The notes beneath the pieces were generated by a model, which was given only the letters and a program-made list of their open reading frames with translations, was not told the origin of the DNA and did not search any database. Position numbers and translations under genes: made by a program. Positions 56,682 through 64,000 of a stretch of 64,000 nt of DNA are shown piece after piece (the stretch's first letter is position 1; each line of letters opens with the position of its first letter). The DNA is taken from assembly GCF_026319325.1 (NCBI RefSeq), contig NZ_JAPDMU010000002.1, positions 62,001-126,000 on the forward strand, written 5' to 3'. Source of the DNA: Methylophaga sp. OBS3. Its GTDB lineage: Bacteria > Pseudomonadota > Gammaproteobacteria > Nitrosococcales > Methylophagaceae.

Positions 56682-58676
56682 ATGCGAAATCTACTTGGTC
56701 CTTATCAGCTTTTATTCAAGCTGTTGTTATCAGGCTTAGTCATTCTGACCATATCTCGAATAGGCCTAATTGCCTGGCAATGGGACCGTGTAGAGCCTGC
56801 AATAAGTTTGGGTCAAATGCTGCTGCAAGGCGTGAGAGCCGACAGCATCATGATGGGCATGTTATTAGTGCCATTAGCCTTATTAATGCCTTTTTTAGCC
56901 AATCGAATCGGCTGGTCGGCTTGGCAAAAAGTTGTGCTGGTATGGGGTGTCATTGCCATGCTGATTTTGGTGTTTATGGAAGCCTCAACACCTGCATTTA
57001 TCATGCAATATGATTTACGACCCAACCGATTGTTCATCGAGTACCTGAAATATCCAAAAGAAGTTTTCTCAACGCTCTGGCATGGCTTTAAACTGCCTTT
57101 AATACTTGGTTTGAGCATCACAGCTTTAGCTGGCTGGGCGGCAACCAAAGTCATTTTAAAATGGCAGCAAGGTTACCAACTCAATTGGCCTTGGTGGAAA
57201 GTGTGGCTGACATGGCCATTATTGGTGATCTTGTTATTGGTCATGATTCGCTCTTCTTTAGGTCATCGTCCAGCCAACCCAGCGAGCTTTGCGATTACTT
57301 CAGATGCCTTGGTGAATAGCCTAGTTTTAAACTCTGCTTGGTCTGTGTATTTCGCCATTTACAACATGCAACACGAAGCGCAGGCAACTGATGTCTATGG
57401 CGACATGGCAGATGAAGACATTATGACGATGCTGCGCCGTGATTATCCTTGGCTGCATAATCATGCTGATGCCACCTTCCCGACCCTTAACCAACGAGCA
57501 CCTTCGGTTAAACGTGAAAAACCATTAAATCTGGTGATCATTTTAGAAGAAAGTCTAGGCGCGACATTTGTTGAATCTTTAGGTGGCGATCGACCTGCCA
57601 CACCTGAACTCGAAAAACTTAAACAACACGGCTGGTGGTTTGATCAGTTGTATGCCACCGGCACGCGTTCTGTTCGCGGTATCGAGGCAACGATCAGCGG
57701 CTTTTTACCAACGCCGGCGAGAAGTGTGGTGAAGCTGTCGTTATCACAACAAAACTTCTTCACAATTGCCGACTTACTTAGCCAGCAAGGCTACTTCACC
57801 GAGTTTATGTACGGTGGTGAGGCGCATTTTGACAATATGGCCAGCTTTTTTATGGGTAATGGGTTTAACGCCATCATTGAGCAAAAACACTTTGAAAACC
57901 CGACTTTCAAAGGCAGTTGGGGAGCTTCCGATGAAGACTTGTTTGCGAAAGCCCACCAACGTATTACCGAAATGAATGCCAAAGATCAGCCTTATTTTGG
58001 TTTGGTATTTTCCTCTAGCAATCATTCGCCATATGAATTTCCAGATGACCGAATTGAGCTGATTGATCCCAATAAACATACCGACATTAATGCGGTGAAA
58101 TATGCCGACTGTGCGCTTGGTAAATTTATGAATGAGGCCATGCAAAGCGATTACTGGGAAAACACATTATTTTTGGTTGTTGCTGACCATGATTTGAATG
58201 TCCATGGCGATGCACTTGTGCCAATTGAACGTTTTCAAATCCCAGGGCTGATTATGGGTGCGGATATCAAACCAAAAGAAATCAAAACGGTGGCCAGTCA
58301 AATTGATATGGCACCAACGTTACTGTCTCTTATGGGCATTGAGGCAGAAACCCCGATGATTGGTCGTGATTTAAGTTTGGCTGATGAACAAAATTCAAGT
58401 GGTCGTGCGTTAATGCAATTTGCTGATTATTTTGCTTTGATGAGAGGCGAAGATGTCACGGTGTTAAGGCCACACCAACCTGCCTTAGCTGGCAAATATT
58501 CGACTGAGCAAAGACATTTAAACATTGAGGGTTTGGCGACTGAGGAAAATGCACAAGATGCATTAGCCCATGTGCTTTTGCCTTCTTGGTTATATCGTCA
58601 ACAGCGTTACGATACGCCTGTTGGCAGAGCTGAAGAGACGGTTAAAACTCCAGCTCTAGCGCAGCTCGCCAAGTGA
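56682..58676 (+). CDS. LTA synthase-family phosphoglycerol (or phosphoethanolamine) transferase
   Basis: A 664-aa inner-membrane protein: five membrane helices in the first 215 residues, then a periplasmic sulfatase-fold domain (about 280-600). Key points are LVIILEESLGATFV with the metal Glu, the nucleophile region TGTRSVRGIEATISG with a candidate Thr, FSSSNHSPYEFP and VVADHDLNVHG, which supply metal His/Asp. Family members move phosphoglycerol from phosphatidylglycerol to glucans or glycolipids (OpgB, LtaS); EptA relatives move phosphoethanolamine. Coupling with dgkA supports a diacylglycerol-releasing reaction. The acceptor cannot be told from sequence. Its 3' end overlaps the convergent gene by 35 nt. 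Confidence 0.9.
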   Translation: MRNLLGPYQLLFKLLLSGLVILTISRIGLIAWQWDRVEPAISLGQMLLQGVRADSIMMGMLLVPLALLMPFLANRIGWSAWQKVVLVWGVIAMLILVFMEASTPAFIMQYDLRPNRLFIEYLKYPKEVFSTLWHGFKLPLILGLSITALAGWAATKVILKWQQGYQLNWPWWKVWLTWPLLVILLLVMIRSSLGHRPANPASFAITSDALVNSLVLNSAWSVYFAIYNMQHEAQATDVYGDMADEDIMTMLRRDYPWLHNHADATFPTLNQRAPSVKREKPLNLVIILEESLGATFVESLGGDRPATPELEKLKQHGWWFDQLYATGTRSVRGIEATISGFLPTPARSVVKLSLSQQNFFTIADLLSQQGYFTEFMYGGEAHFDNMASFFMGNGFNAIIEQKHFENPTFKGSWGASDEDLFAKAHQRITEMNAKDQPYFGLVFSSSNHSPYEFPDDRIELIDPNKHTDINAVKYADCALGKFMNEAMQSDYWENTLFLVVADHDLNVHGDALVPIERFQIPGLIMGADIKPKEIKTVASQIDMAPTLLSLMGIEAETPMIGRDLSLADEQNSSGRALMQFADYFALMRGEDVTVLRPHQPALAGKYSTEQRHLNIEGLATEENAQDALAHVLLPSWLYRQQRYDTPVGRAEETVKTPALAQLAK

Positions 58677-59325
58677 TATCTGCCGTTTTACTATTCAGGC
58701 CAGTTAATGCACCCAGCTCCCAGTGCAATTTCTGGCCTGGCTGTAAACGGATATCACCTAACGCTACAGGCCCTAATGCACGGGTATTTTCACCTGCATA
58801 AAACTCGACAGCAGGCTCGAACCAACTGGCTAAACGATAACGCCCCTGAAGTGCCAGTGCCGTTTCAAACTCTTTATTGCCATCTTCCTGCCACTCGTAT
58901 TTAAGCCATAAGTTACTGGTCGCGACCCAACGCCCCCACTCTCTTGAGGTAATCAAACCGGTCGCGACTTCCCAGTCATCACTATCACGCTGCCATTCAA
59001 ACTCGGTGATCAAACCCCAATCGTAGTTATATTCACCTTGCTCAGTTAACTGCCAAAGCGCTTCCAGTTCGTAAGCTTCAAGACGTAACTCATTATTGCC
59101 TTCATCTTCACCAATTAAATAACCTTCGATAAAAAGGCGATCATTTACTGACTGACCGTAACCAAGGCGCTGTGTTTGCTCACCATCCGCATCGGTTAAT
59201 CGCCACTCAAGTTCACGCTCCAATGGTTGCACGTAGGGTTGATAAACCTTATCTACAGCGCTGCCATCAGCAAGTGCCGATACGCTTGTCATTAAGAAAA
59301 TGGGTAACGAGATTTTTTTCATCAT
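58642..59325 (-). CDS. Predicted outer-membrane beta-barrel protein of the FTR1 operon
   Basis: A 228-aa protein from the ATG at 59325 (a second ATG follows at 59322). It has a signal peptide ending SALA-DGS. The rest alternates polar and aromatic residues in strand-like units (YDWGLITEFEWQ, WVATSNLWLKYEWQ, ALALQGRYRL) and ends in a single aromatic, LELEF, which fits outer membrane insertion. It starts 4 nt after the FTR1 stop. I infer a pore or assembly role in iron uptake from the operon. Its last 35 nt overlap the convergent transferase gene. Confidence 0.78.
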   Translation of the reverse strand: MMKKISLPIFLMTSVSALADGSAVDKVYQPYVQPLERELEWRLTDADGEQTQRLGYGQSVNDRLFIEGYLIGEDEGNNELRLEAYELEALWQLTEQGEYNYDWGLITEFEWQRDSDDWEVATGLITSREWGRWVATSNLWLKYEWQEDGNKEFETALALQGRYRLASWFEPAVEFYAGENTRALGPVALGDIRLQPGQKLHWELGALTGLNSKTADITWRAALELEF

Positions 59326-59329
59326 CGTA

Positions 59330-60112
59330 TTAAGCCTTTTGTAACTGTTTTCGGTGCTGTAGCCCCACCACAATTGCCAAGATCATTAGCAATAAACTGA
59401 CGCCATAAACTACTACTTGGAGTGTTGTTGGTCTTGCTTCATAAGCCATTAAAGCGAATAAAAACTGCCCCATTAATGAGTGCTCACTGACAATAGATGA
59501 GCTGTCCCACAATACCTTTGTGGTTGGCAGCCAATCTGCTTGGATTAACATTTGGGTTGCTTGAGCTGCCATACTTCCGGCCACCAATACCACTAAAAAA
59601 TGTATTAGTTGGCGGGTTTGTTTTATCGATAAGCTGATCATCAGATAATACAAAAACACCCCGATACTTAAGCCGAGCCCCATGCCAATCAAACTACCGG
59701 TCATCACCGGTAAAATCAGTGACTGCTGACCGAAGAAACCTGAGATATACAGCATCACTTCAGCGCTTTCCCTTGATATGGCTAAAACAATAGCCAAACC
59801 AATACACGCTTTTAATAAAGACGTCCGTTCTTCAGGTCTCGAAACGAAGAGAAAGTTAAATAACAATAAACACACGAAGATCCCGCCATGGATAAAAGCG
59901 TTGACCACTTCCTGGCCGACACCTTCAAACCACTGCCCAAACGTTGGCAAGTTAAGAGCATAAATAACGCCAGCCCCTAGCCCCAATAAAATAGCTCGTA
60001 AAATATAGCCATGAGATTGCTTTAACACGGTAAATAACGCCATAAACAAGCTCACGACCATTGCCGCTTCAAGCACCTCACGTAACACCAAAATGACACT
60101 ATTGATCAGCAT
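59330..60112 (-). CDS. FTR1-family high-affinity iron permease
   Basis: A 260-aa inner-membrane protein with about seven helices and two REXXE iron-binding motifs: REVLE near residue 11 and RESAE near residue 112. These are the marks of FTR1/EfeU permeases, which import Fe(III) after oxidation of Fe(II). The neighbouring cupredoxin-like protein (8 nt upstream) plays the part of the EfeO cupredoxin or P19-type partner. No EfeB peroxidase or multicopper oxidase is in the window. Confidence 0.93.
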   Translation of the reverse strand: MLINSVILVLREVLEAAMVVSLFMALFTVLKQSHGYILRAILLGLGAGVIYALNLPTFGQWFEGVGQEVVNAFIHGGIFVCLLLFNFLFVSRPEERTSLLKACIGLAIVLAISRESAEVMLYISGFFGQQSLILPVMTGSLIGMGLGLSIGVFLYYLMISLSIKQTRQLIHFLVVLVAGSMAAQATQMLIQADWLPTTKVLWDSSSIVSEHSLMGQFLFALMAYEARPTTLQVVVYGVSLLLMILAIVVGLQHRKQLQKA

Positions 60113-60120
60113 AGTTGACG

Positions 60121-60441
60121 TTACTTAGCGACCACACGGCCTTGCGCCGTGCTTGGGAAAAACTCACCAAAAAATGGGTAACTGCCTGCAGGCAATGGCC
60201 CAATAAAAATGACCGCCTGAGCGTTACCAGGAATCACCTTCTCTCTATTTAACTCGTAACTTTCAAACTCTTCGGCAGTTGGATCTTCATTAATCACCAA
60301 CAGCTTTACTTTGGTATCAGCCGGGATCACCACTTCATCAGGGAAAAATAAATGGTCTTTTATCCTTAGCTCAATCACTGGCGGCCCAGCAAAAGCAGGA
60401 CTCATCAAAGCCAGCAACATCAAGGTTAGTAATGGTTTCAT
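60121..60441 (-). CDS. Periplasmic cupredoxin-like protein (EfeO cupredoxin-type)
   Basis: A 106-aa precursor with a signal peptide (ending PAFA-GPP) and a small cupredoxin-type beta sandwich: LRIKDHLFFPDEVVIPADTKVKLLVINEDPTAEEFES and GSYPFFGEFFPS. The canonical blue-copper Cys is absent, while acidic and Met-poor edges remain, as in the EfeO N-terminal domain, which is thought to bind or oxidise iron or copper. Its ATG overlaps the kinase stop by 4 nt, and FTR1 follows after 8 nt. Confidence 0.87.
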   Translation of the reverse strand: MKPLLTLMLLALMSPAFAGPPVIELRIKDHLFFPDEVVIPADTKVKLLVINEDPTAEEFESYELNREKVIPGNAQAVIFIGPLPAGSYPFFGEFFPSTAQGRVVAK

Positions 60442-61763
60442 GACGACAGTGCCACAGGAAAATGAATGGAGATTTTCAAGCCAGAAAGGGTTTCAGACTT
60501 ACCTAACTTAATGTCAGCTCTATGAATATCGACAATATGCTTCACAATCGCAAGCCCAAGCCCACAGCCGACCACCTCAGTTGAAGCCTGCTGACTTTGT
60601 AATCGGTAAAAACGATCAAACACACGCGCATATTGTTCAGCCGGAATCCCGGGGCCACTATCTTCAACCGTGAGCACCACCCCACTCGCCACAGGGTGAA
60701 TATCAACCTGAATTTGGCCACCATCAGGCGTGTACTTGCTGGCATTCGCCAATAAATTTTGTAGCAAGGTTTCCATCGCGAAGTCGTGGCCTTCAATCAG
60801 CGCTGTTTCACCTTGTAGCCCAACTTGTTGCTGGCGGCTATCAAATTGCTGAAATTCATCAGCGATGATTCGACGCGCGAGTTTAAACAGGTCAATTTTT
60901 TCGGCTTTGGCATGAATTTGCTCAGGTGAAGTGCGATAAAGCATCAAGATCTGATTCACCATATGCCCCATCCGAGCCACCGATTGTTCCATCAAACGCC
61001 AGTCTTCTTGGTGAGTATCAGCCGATAGCTGCAAATTATGTAAGTGCACCTGTAAAGCGCTAATTGGTGTTCTTAACTCATGTGCCGCATCAGCCGCAAA
61101 ACGTTGCTCACGCTGAAAGGTTTGATCCAAACGCCAGAAAAGCTGATTAATAATCGACACCAGTTGGTCCAATTCGACAGGTAACTTTTCTAACTTAACG
61201 GGCGTCAGGTCATCCGCTTGTTTGTTAACAAGTTGGCGCGACAACTGTTTGAGTGGTTTTAAACCATTACCAATCAACCACCAAATCAATAACGCTGAAA
61301 TACAAATACCCACCACCGAGGGAAATACCGCCGCTAAAACGATGTTTTCACCCATGGCACGGCGAACGTCACTTCGCTCACCCACTATGATCCAGCGTGA
61401 CAAGCTGTCATCAAAAAACACATAGTTATGCCAACGGTAACTGGCAAAATTCACATCATAAAAGCCTTGTTCAAAAGGACTTAATGCTTCCGTTGGTGCT
61501 TGCTTAGAATGGGTCAAAAGTTGAAGATTTTCGTCCCAAATCTGAAAAAACAAATACTCTGCAGGTTGATTGTCATGCGGTTTGGTGGGGCTATTGGTGG
61601 TATTTGATGTGGCTAAAAGCTCGGCAGTCGCCATCAGCCGTTCATCAAACAATTTATTCGCGACATCTAAACTCGATTGATAGCCCTTTAACAGTGACAT
61701 AAACATCACTAATGCCAGGGTCGCTAACAACATCAGCAGTAAATAAACGCGAATTGACTTCAT
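60438..61763 (-). CDS. Sensor histidine kinase of the QseC/PmrB type
   Basis: A 441-aa kinase: helix 7-25, periplasmic sensor about 27-145, helix 146-168, HAMP-like linker, HisKA with His228 in AADAAHELRTPI, HATPase with LLANASKYTPDGG, DSGPGIP and GLGLAIVKHIV. The periplasmic part lacks the ExxE iron motif of Salmonella PmrB. It overlaps the regulator gene (ATGA) and the cupredoxin gene, so it is transcribed as part of the iron operon. Iron, copper or envelope stress are candidate signals. Confidence 0.93.
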   Translation of the reverse strand: MKSIRVYLLLMLLATLALVMFMSLLKGYQSSLDVANKLFDERLMATAELLATSNTTNSPTKPHDNQPAEYLFFQIWDENLQLLTHSKQAPTEALSPFEQGFYDVNFASYRWHNYVFFDDSLSRWIIVGERSDVRRAMGENIVLAAVFPSVVGICISALLIWWLIGNGLKPLKQLSRQLVNKQADDLTPVKLEKLPVELDQLVSIINQLFWRLDQTFQREQRFAADAAHELRTPISALQVHLHNLQLSADTHQEDWRLMEQSVARMGHMVNQILMLYRTSPEQIHAKAEKIDLFKLARRIIADEFQQFDSRQQQVGLQGETALIEGHDFAMETLLQNLLANASKYTPDGGQIQVDIHPVASGVVLTVEDSGPGIPAEQYARVFDRFYRLQSQQASTEVVGCGLGLAIVKHIVDIHRADIKLGKSETLSGLKISIHFPVALSS

Positions 61764-62419
61764 TTCGCCTTGATCATGTAGCCAACACCACGGATCGTCT
61801 GGATAAAGTTATCCGGCAATTTCTTACGAATATGGTGAATGTGTACTTCAATCGAGTTACTGGCGACTTCTTCTCCCCAGCCGTAAAGCTTAGACTCAAG
61901 GCTGTCGCGCGTTTGTACTCGACCGGCATTTTCCATTAGTACTTTGAGCAACATAAACTCACGTCGGGCGAGTTCAATTGGCTCATCACCCACCATCACT
62001 TGTAGGGTTTTGGCATTTAATGACACGCCAGCAATGCTTAGCCCAGCATGTTGCTGACTACTTAATCGACGCTCAAAAACACGCAGCCTCGCTAATAACT
62101 CAGACATCTCAAATGGTTTTGCAAGATAGTCATCAGCGCCCGCATCTAAGCCTTCGACACGCTCATCGACACTATTTCTAGCAGTGAGCAAAAGAACTGG
62201 CAGGGCTGGATAAGCTTGCCTCAACGCTTTTAGCACCGTTTTGCCATCCATATCAGGTAAGCCTAAATCAAGAATCACCATGTCAGGTGCTTCAATTTTT
62301 AGGGTACTCAGCGCCTGCTGCCCTAGGCTTACGTGATTAACGGTAAATAGCTCGTGACGCAGTGACCTTATTAGGCCCTGCGCCAGAGACATATCATCTT
62401 CAATGAGTAAAACTTGCAC
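61760..62419 (-). CDS. OmpR-family response regulator, QseB/PmrA subfamily
   Basis: A 219-aa regulator: receiver with Asp51 in VILDLGLPDMDG and a winged helix domain (LARREFMLLKVLMENAGRVQTRDSLESKLYGW, SNSIEVHIHHIRKKL, IQTIRGVGYMI) that closely follows the QseB/PmrA/TctD group. Such proteins bind CTTAA direct repeats spaced 11 bp; one is present before dgkA at 56.2 kb. It overlaps the kinase gene by 4 nt and the TPR gene by 20 nt. Confidence 0.94.
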   Translation of the reverse strand: MQVLLIEDDMSLAQGLIRSLRHELFTVNHVSLGQQALSTLKIEAPDMVILDLGLPDMDGKTVLKALRQAYPALPVLLLTARNSVDERVEGLDAGADDYLAKPFEMSELLARLRVFERRLSSQQHAGLSIAGVSLNAKTLQVMVGDEPIELARREFMLLKVLMENAGRVQTRDSLESKLYGWGEEVASNSIEVHIHHIRKKLPDNFIQTIRGVGYMIKAK

Positions 62420-63068
62420 TTTTTCCCTGTCGTAATTGATAACGCACTTGATCTAGCGCTTGTCTAATTTCCGCCTGACGCCCCATATCAGCAAGTGGCC
62501 GATCTGGTCGTGGCGCCGCTTGTTGTGCTGTGAGCAGATATTTTTCTGCTGCCGAATAGTCTTTTTTATCCATCATATACAACGCATAAAAATAGTTACT
62601 ATCAATGCCATTGGGATTCATGGTCAGCGCTTTTTTCAAATACGCTTCGGCTTTATCATCATCACCAAATCCCAGAGGCCAACCAGGGACTTTGTAATAC
62701 AACGTACCCAAGGTGGTGTAAGCAGATCCATTCAAAGCCGTTTCATCAATAGCTAACGCATTTTCAAGATCGGCTTTGGCAGTTTTCGCTAATGATAATG
62801 CGCCCATTCCGCCTTTAATTCCAGCATAGCTTGAGTTGATAATACCCCGCCAAATCAATGGCTCAGCGTGAATTGGATCAGCAGCAACGGAAAGGTCAGC
62901 ATCATGAATCAACGTTTCAAATGCTTGGCTTTGCTCTTTGCCAGATAATTCATAATTGGCCTTGGCCCACTTTTCTTGCAAGCTGGCCACCGCTGGGGTG
63001 ACAGCTTGAAGAGACATACTGGTTACCATTGCGGCTGCAGATAATGCAGCTAAAAATGTATTTTTCAT
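62400..63068 (-). CDS. Exported TPR-like protein of the iron/two-component operon
   Basis: A 222-aa protein with a signal peptide (about residues 1-25). The body has two to three TPR-like units (LENALAIDETALNGSAYTTL, YLKKALTMNPNGIDSNYFYALYM, DYSAAEKYLLTAQQ). It is probably a periplasmic adaptor. The stop lies 20 nt inside the regulator gene and its start overlaps the SDR gene stop (ATGA), so it is fixed within the operon. No specific family function is recognised. Confidence 0.82.
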   Translation of the reverse strand: MKNTFLAALSAAAMVTSMSLQAVTPAVASLQEKWAKANYELSGKEQSQAFETLIHDADLSVAADPIHAEPLIWRGIINSSYAGIKGGMGALSLAKTAKADLENALAIDETALNGSAYTTLGTLYYKVPGWPLGFGDDDKAEAYLKKALTMNPNGIDSNYFYALYMMDKKDYSAAEKYLLTAQQAAPRPDRPLADMGRQAEIRQALDQVRYQLRQGKSASFTH

Positions 63069-63877
63069 GGTTTTTCTCCTGATAAATGCTGGTTAATAAC
63101 CGGCAATTTGGCCTTTAGGCCCATATCAACAAGTCGGCTGCAAAAGCTGTTTAAGCGGCCAAAAAAACGTTCTGGCCAACCAAGAAATTGCTCTGCAGCC
63201 TCACTATGTTTGATAAAACGTAATAAACTTTTTGCCACACATTCTGGCGCGTCAGCATGATTCCCCAATGCTGAATTAAGCCCTACCACGCGGGCACTAT
63301 TCATCTCGGTTTGGATGGCTCGTGGTGCGAAATAACGCACCTTGATGTCACTGTCTGATAACTCGCGACGTAATGCTTCAGAAAAACCACGTAAGCCAAA
63401 TTTGCTGGCGGTATAGACGCTAAAACCTGGGAATCCCAAACGGCCAAATGCAGAACCAATATTGATGATTTGTGCCGTTGGTTTGGCTTGCATCTGAGGT
63501 AATAACAACCGGCTTAGTTCAATCGGAATCAACAGATTGGTATGTAAGATGGTCTGCACTTCAGCACTGGTCATATCGGTCAGTGAACGAAAATCACTGG
63601 TGCCCGCATTATTGATCAGTAGCTGAATACCGCCTTTAAATTGCTGACAAAAATCAGCTAGATATTGGCGATCTTGTAACTCTTGTAAATCAATCGTGAG
63701 GTAATGATGTTGACCACCCAACAGTTGATTCAAGATGGCTAGCTTTTGACTATTGCGCCCAACCAACACCAGCACCATGCCTTCGTCAGATAAAACCTGG
63801 GCAATAGCCTGACCAAGCCCCCCCGTCGCGCCAGTTAAAACGGCAACTTTATTGGTTAATTTAAGCGGCATATTCAT
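63065..63877 (-). CDS. Short-chain dehydrogenase/reductase at the start of the operon
   Basis: A 270-aa SDR with TGATGGLGQA, LVGRNSQKL (NADP preference), NNAGTSDF, catalytic Ser in NIGSAFG and YTASKFGLRG. The C-terminal part (WPERFFGRLNSFCSRLVDMGLKAKLP) resembles SDRs of lipid or isoprenoid type that lie close to a membrane. ATG codons at 63877 and 63871 are both possible. It overlaps the upstream truncated gene by 17 nt and the TPR gene by 4 nt. Its substrate is unknown. Confidence 0.9.
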   Translation of the reverse strand: MNMPLKLTNKVAVLTGATGGLGQAIAQVLSDEGMVLVLVGRNSQKLAILNQLLGGQHHYLTIDLQELQDRQYLADFCQQFKGGIQLLINNAGTSDFRSLTDMTSAEVQTILHTNLLIPIELSRLLLPQMQAKPTAQIINIGSAFGRLGFPGFSVYTASKFGLRGFSEALRRELSDSDIKVRYFAPRAIQTEMNSARVVGLNSALGNHADAPECVAKSLLRFIKHSEAAEQFLGWPERFFGRLNSFCSRLVDMGLKAKLPVINQHLSGEKP

Positions 63878-64000
63878 GGACTGTTAAGCTCCGGAAAATA
63901 TCACCATATAAACGGTAGAAAGCTTTAGCACTGTGCAAAATTTGTTGTTGATCTGCCGGATCATCAATGAGATTCATCAGATCTTCAAAAAACTTCACAT
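63861..64000 (-). CDS. C-terminal fragment of an unidentified gene
   Basis: On the minus strand a frame is open from the window edge to a TAA at 63861-63863, coding at least 46 residues (including FFEDLMNLIDDPADQQQI and FYRLYGDIFRSLTVHEYAA). The start lies beyond the window. The 17-nt overlap with the SDR start is typical of a coupled operon gene. The helical, charged fragment is too short to assign. Confidence 0.6.
   Translation of the reverse strand, partial: VKFFEDLMNLIDDPADQQQILHSAKAFYRLYGDIFRSLTVHEYAA

Noticed and set aside
60438..61763. Direct identification of the kinase as iron-sensing PmrB
   Set aside because: The periplasmic domain has no ExxE motif, so only the broad QseC/PmrB type can be supported.

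Overview
The window looks like a chromosomal segment of a methylotrophic, probably marine gammaproteobacterium of the Methylophaga type. The main reason is a complete methanol dehydrogenase locus: mxaF, J, G, I, R, S, A, C, K and L in order, a separate mxaD, and a two-component pair directly upstream of mxaF. Around it lie ordinary gammaproteobacterial housekeeping neighbourhoods (lolB-ispE-tRNA-Gln-prs-rplY-pth-ychF, hemA-prfA, purD, hemF). The genus is inferred from gene content and recalled family sequences, not from a search. No insertion sequence, prophage, integron or CRISPR array was found.

Layout. 1-5.8 kb: end of gloB, then a minus-strand run (DUF2797 gene, pyrD, mscS, lipoprotein gene), then mltD and trmL. 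5.8-19.4 kb: the methanol oxidation region. A minus-strand trio (105-aa protein, mxaD, YVTN beta-propeller) diverges from a NarL-type kinase/regulator pair, which is followed by mxaFJGI, mxaRSACKL and a small exported protein. MxaF carries the calcium-type active site (Asp335, Ala337 of the precursor). Strong hairpins sit in the mxaF-J, mxaG-I and mxaI-R spacers. 19.5-26.8 kb: a PilZ-like protein, a 1412-aa sensory GGDEF-EAL protein, mscL and a second MscS-type channel. 26.9-35 kb: tRNA-Met, pldA, ychF, pth, rplY, prs, tRNA-Gln, ispE, lolB and a TPR lipoprotein gene, all on the minus strand. 35-42.2 kb: hemA-prfA; purD, a class I phosphoribulokinase, tsaC and hemF; a LOG-family gene; tRNA-Leu.

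42.2-52.8 kb is a signalling island: a three-PAS diguanylate cyclase, a solute-binding protein overlapping a 2067-aa BvgS-like hybrid kinase, an HD-GYP response regulator and a stand-alone receiver. Together with the 1412-aa protein, this window has three enzymes predicted to make or break c-di-GMP plus one likely binder. 52.9-56.1 kb: LysR regulator, DODA-type dioxygenase, SDR and cytochrome b561. 56.3-58.7 kb: dgkA with an LtaS/OpgB-type phosphoglycerol transferase, a pairing in which the transferase would release diacylglycerol and DgkA would recycle it.

58.6-64 kb is a tightly overlapping minus-strand operon: a truncated gene, an SDR, a TPR protein, an OmpR-type regulator of the QseB/PmrA subfamily, its kinase, a cupredoxin-like protein, an FTR1 iron permease and a predicted outer-membrane protein. 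The region before dgkA carries two CTTAA(G/T) half-sites 11 bp apart, the form bound by PmrA/QseB regulators, so the two blocks may be functionally linked. This link and the iron-responsive reading of the operon are inference.
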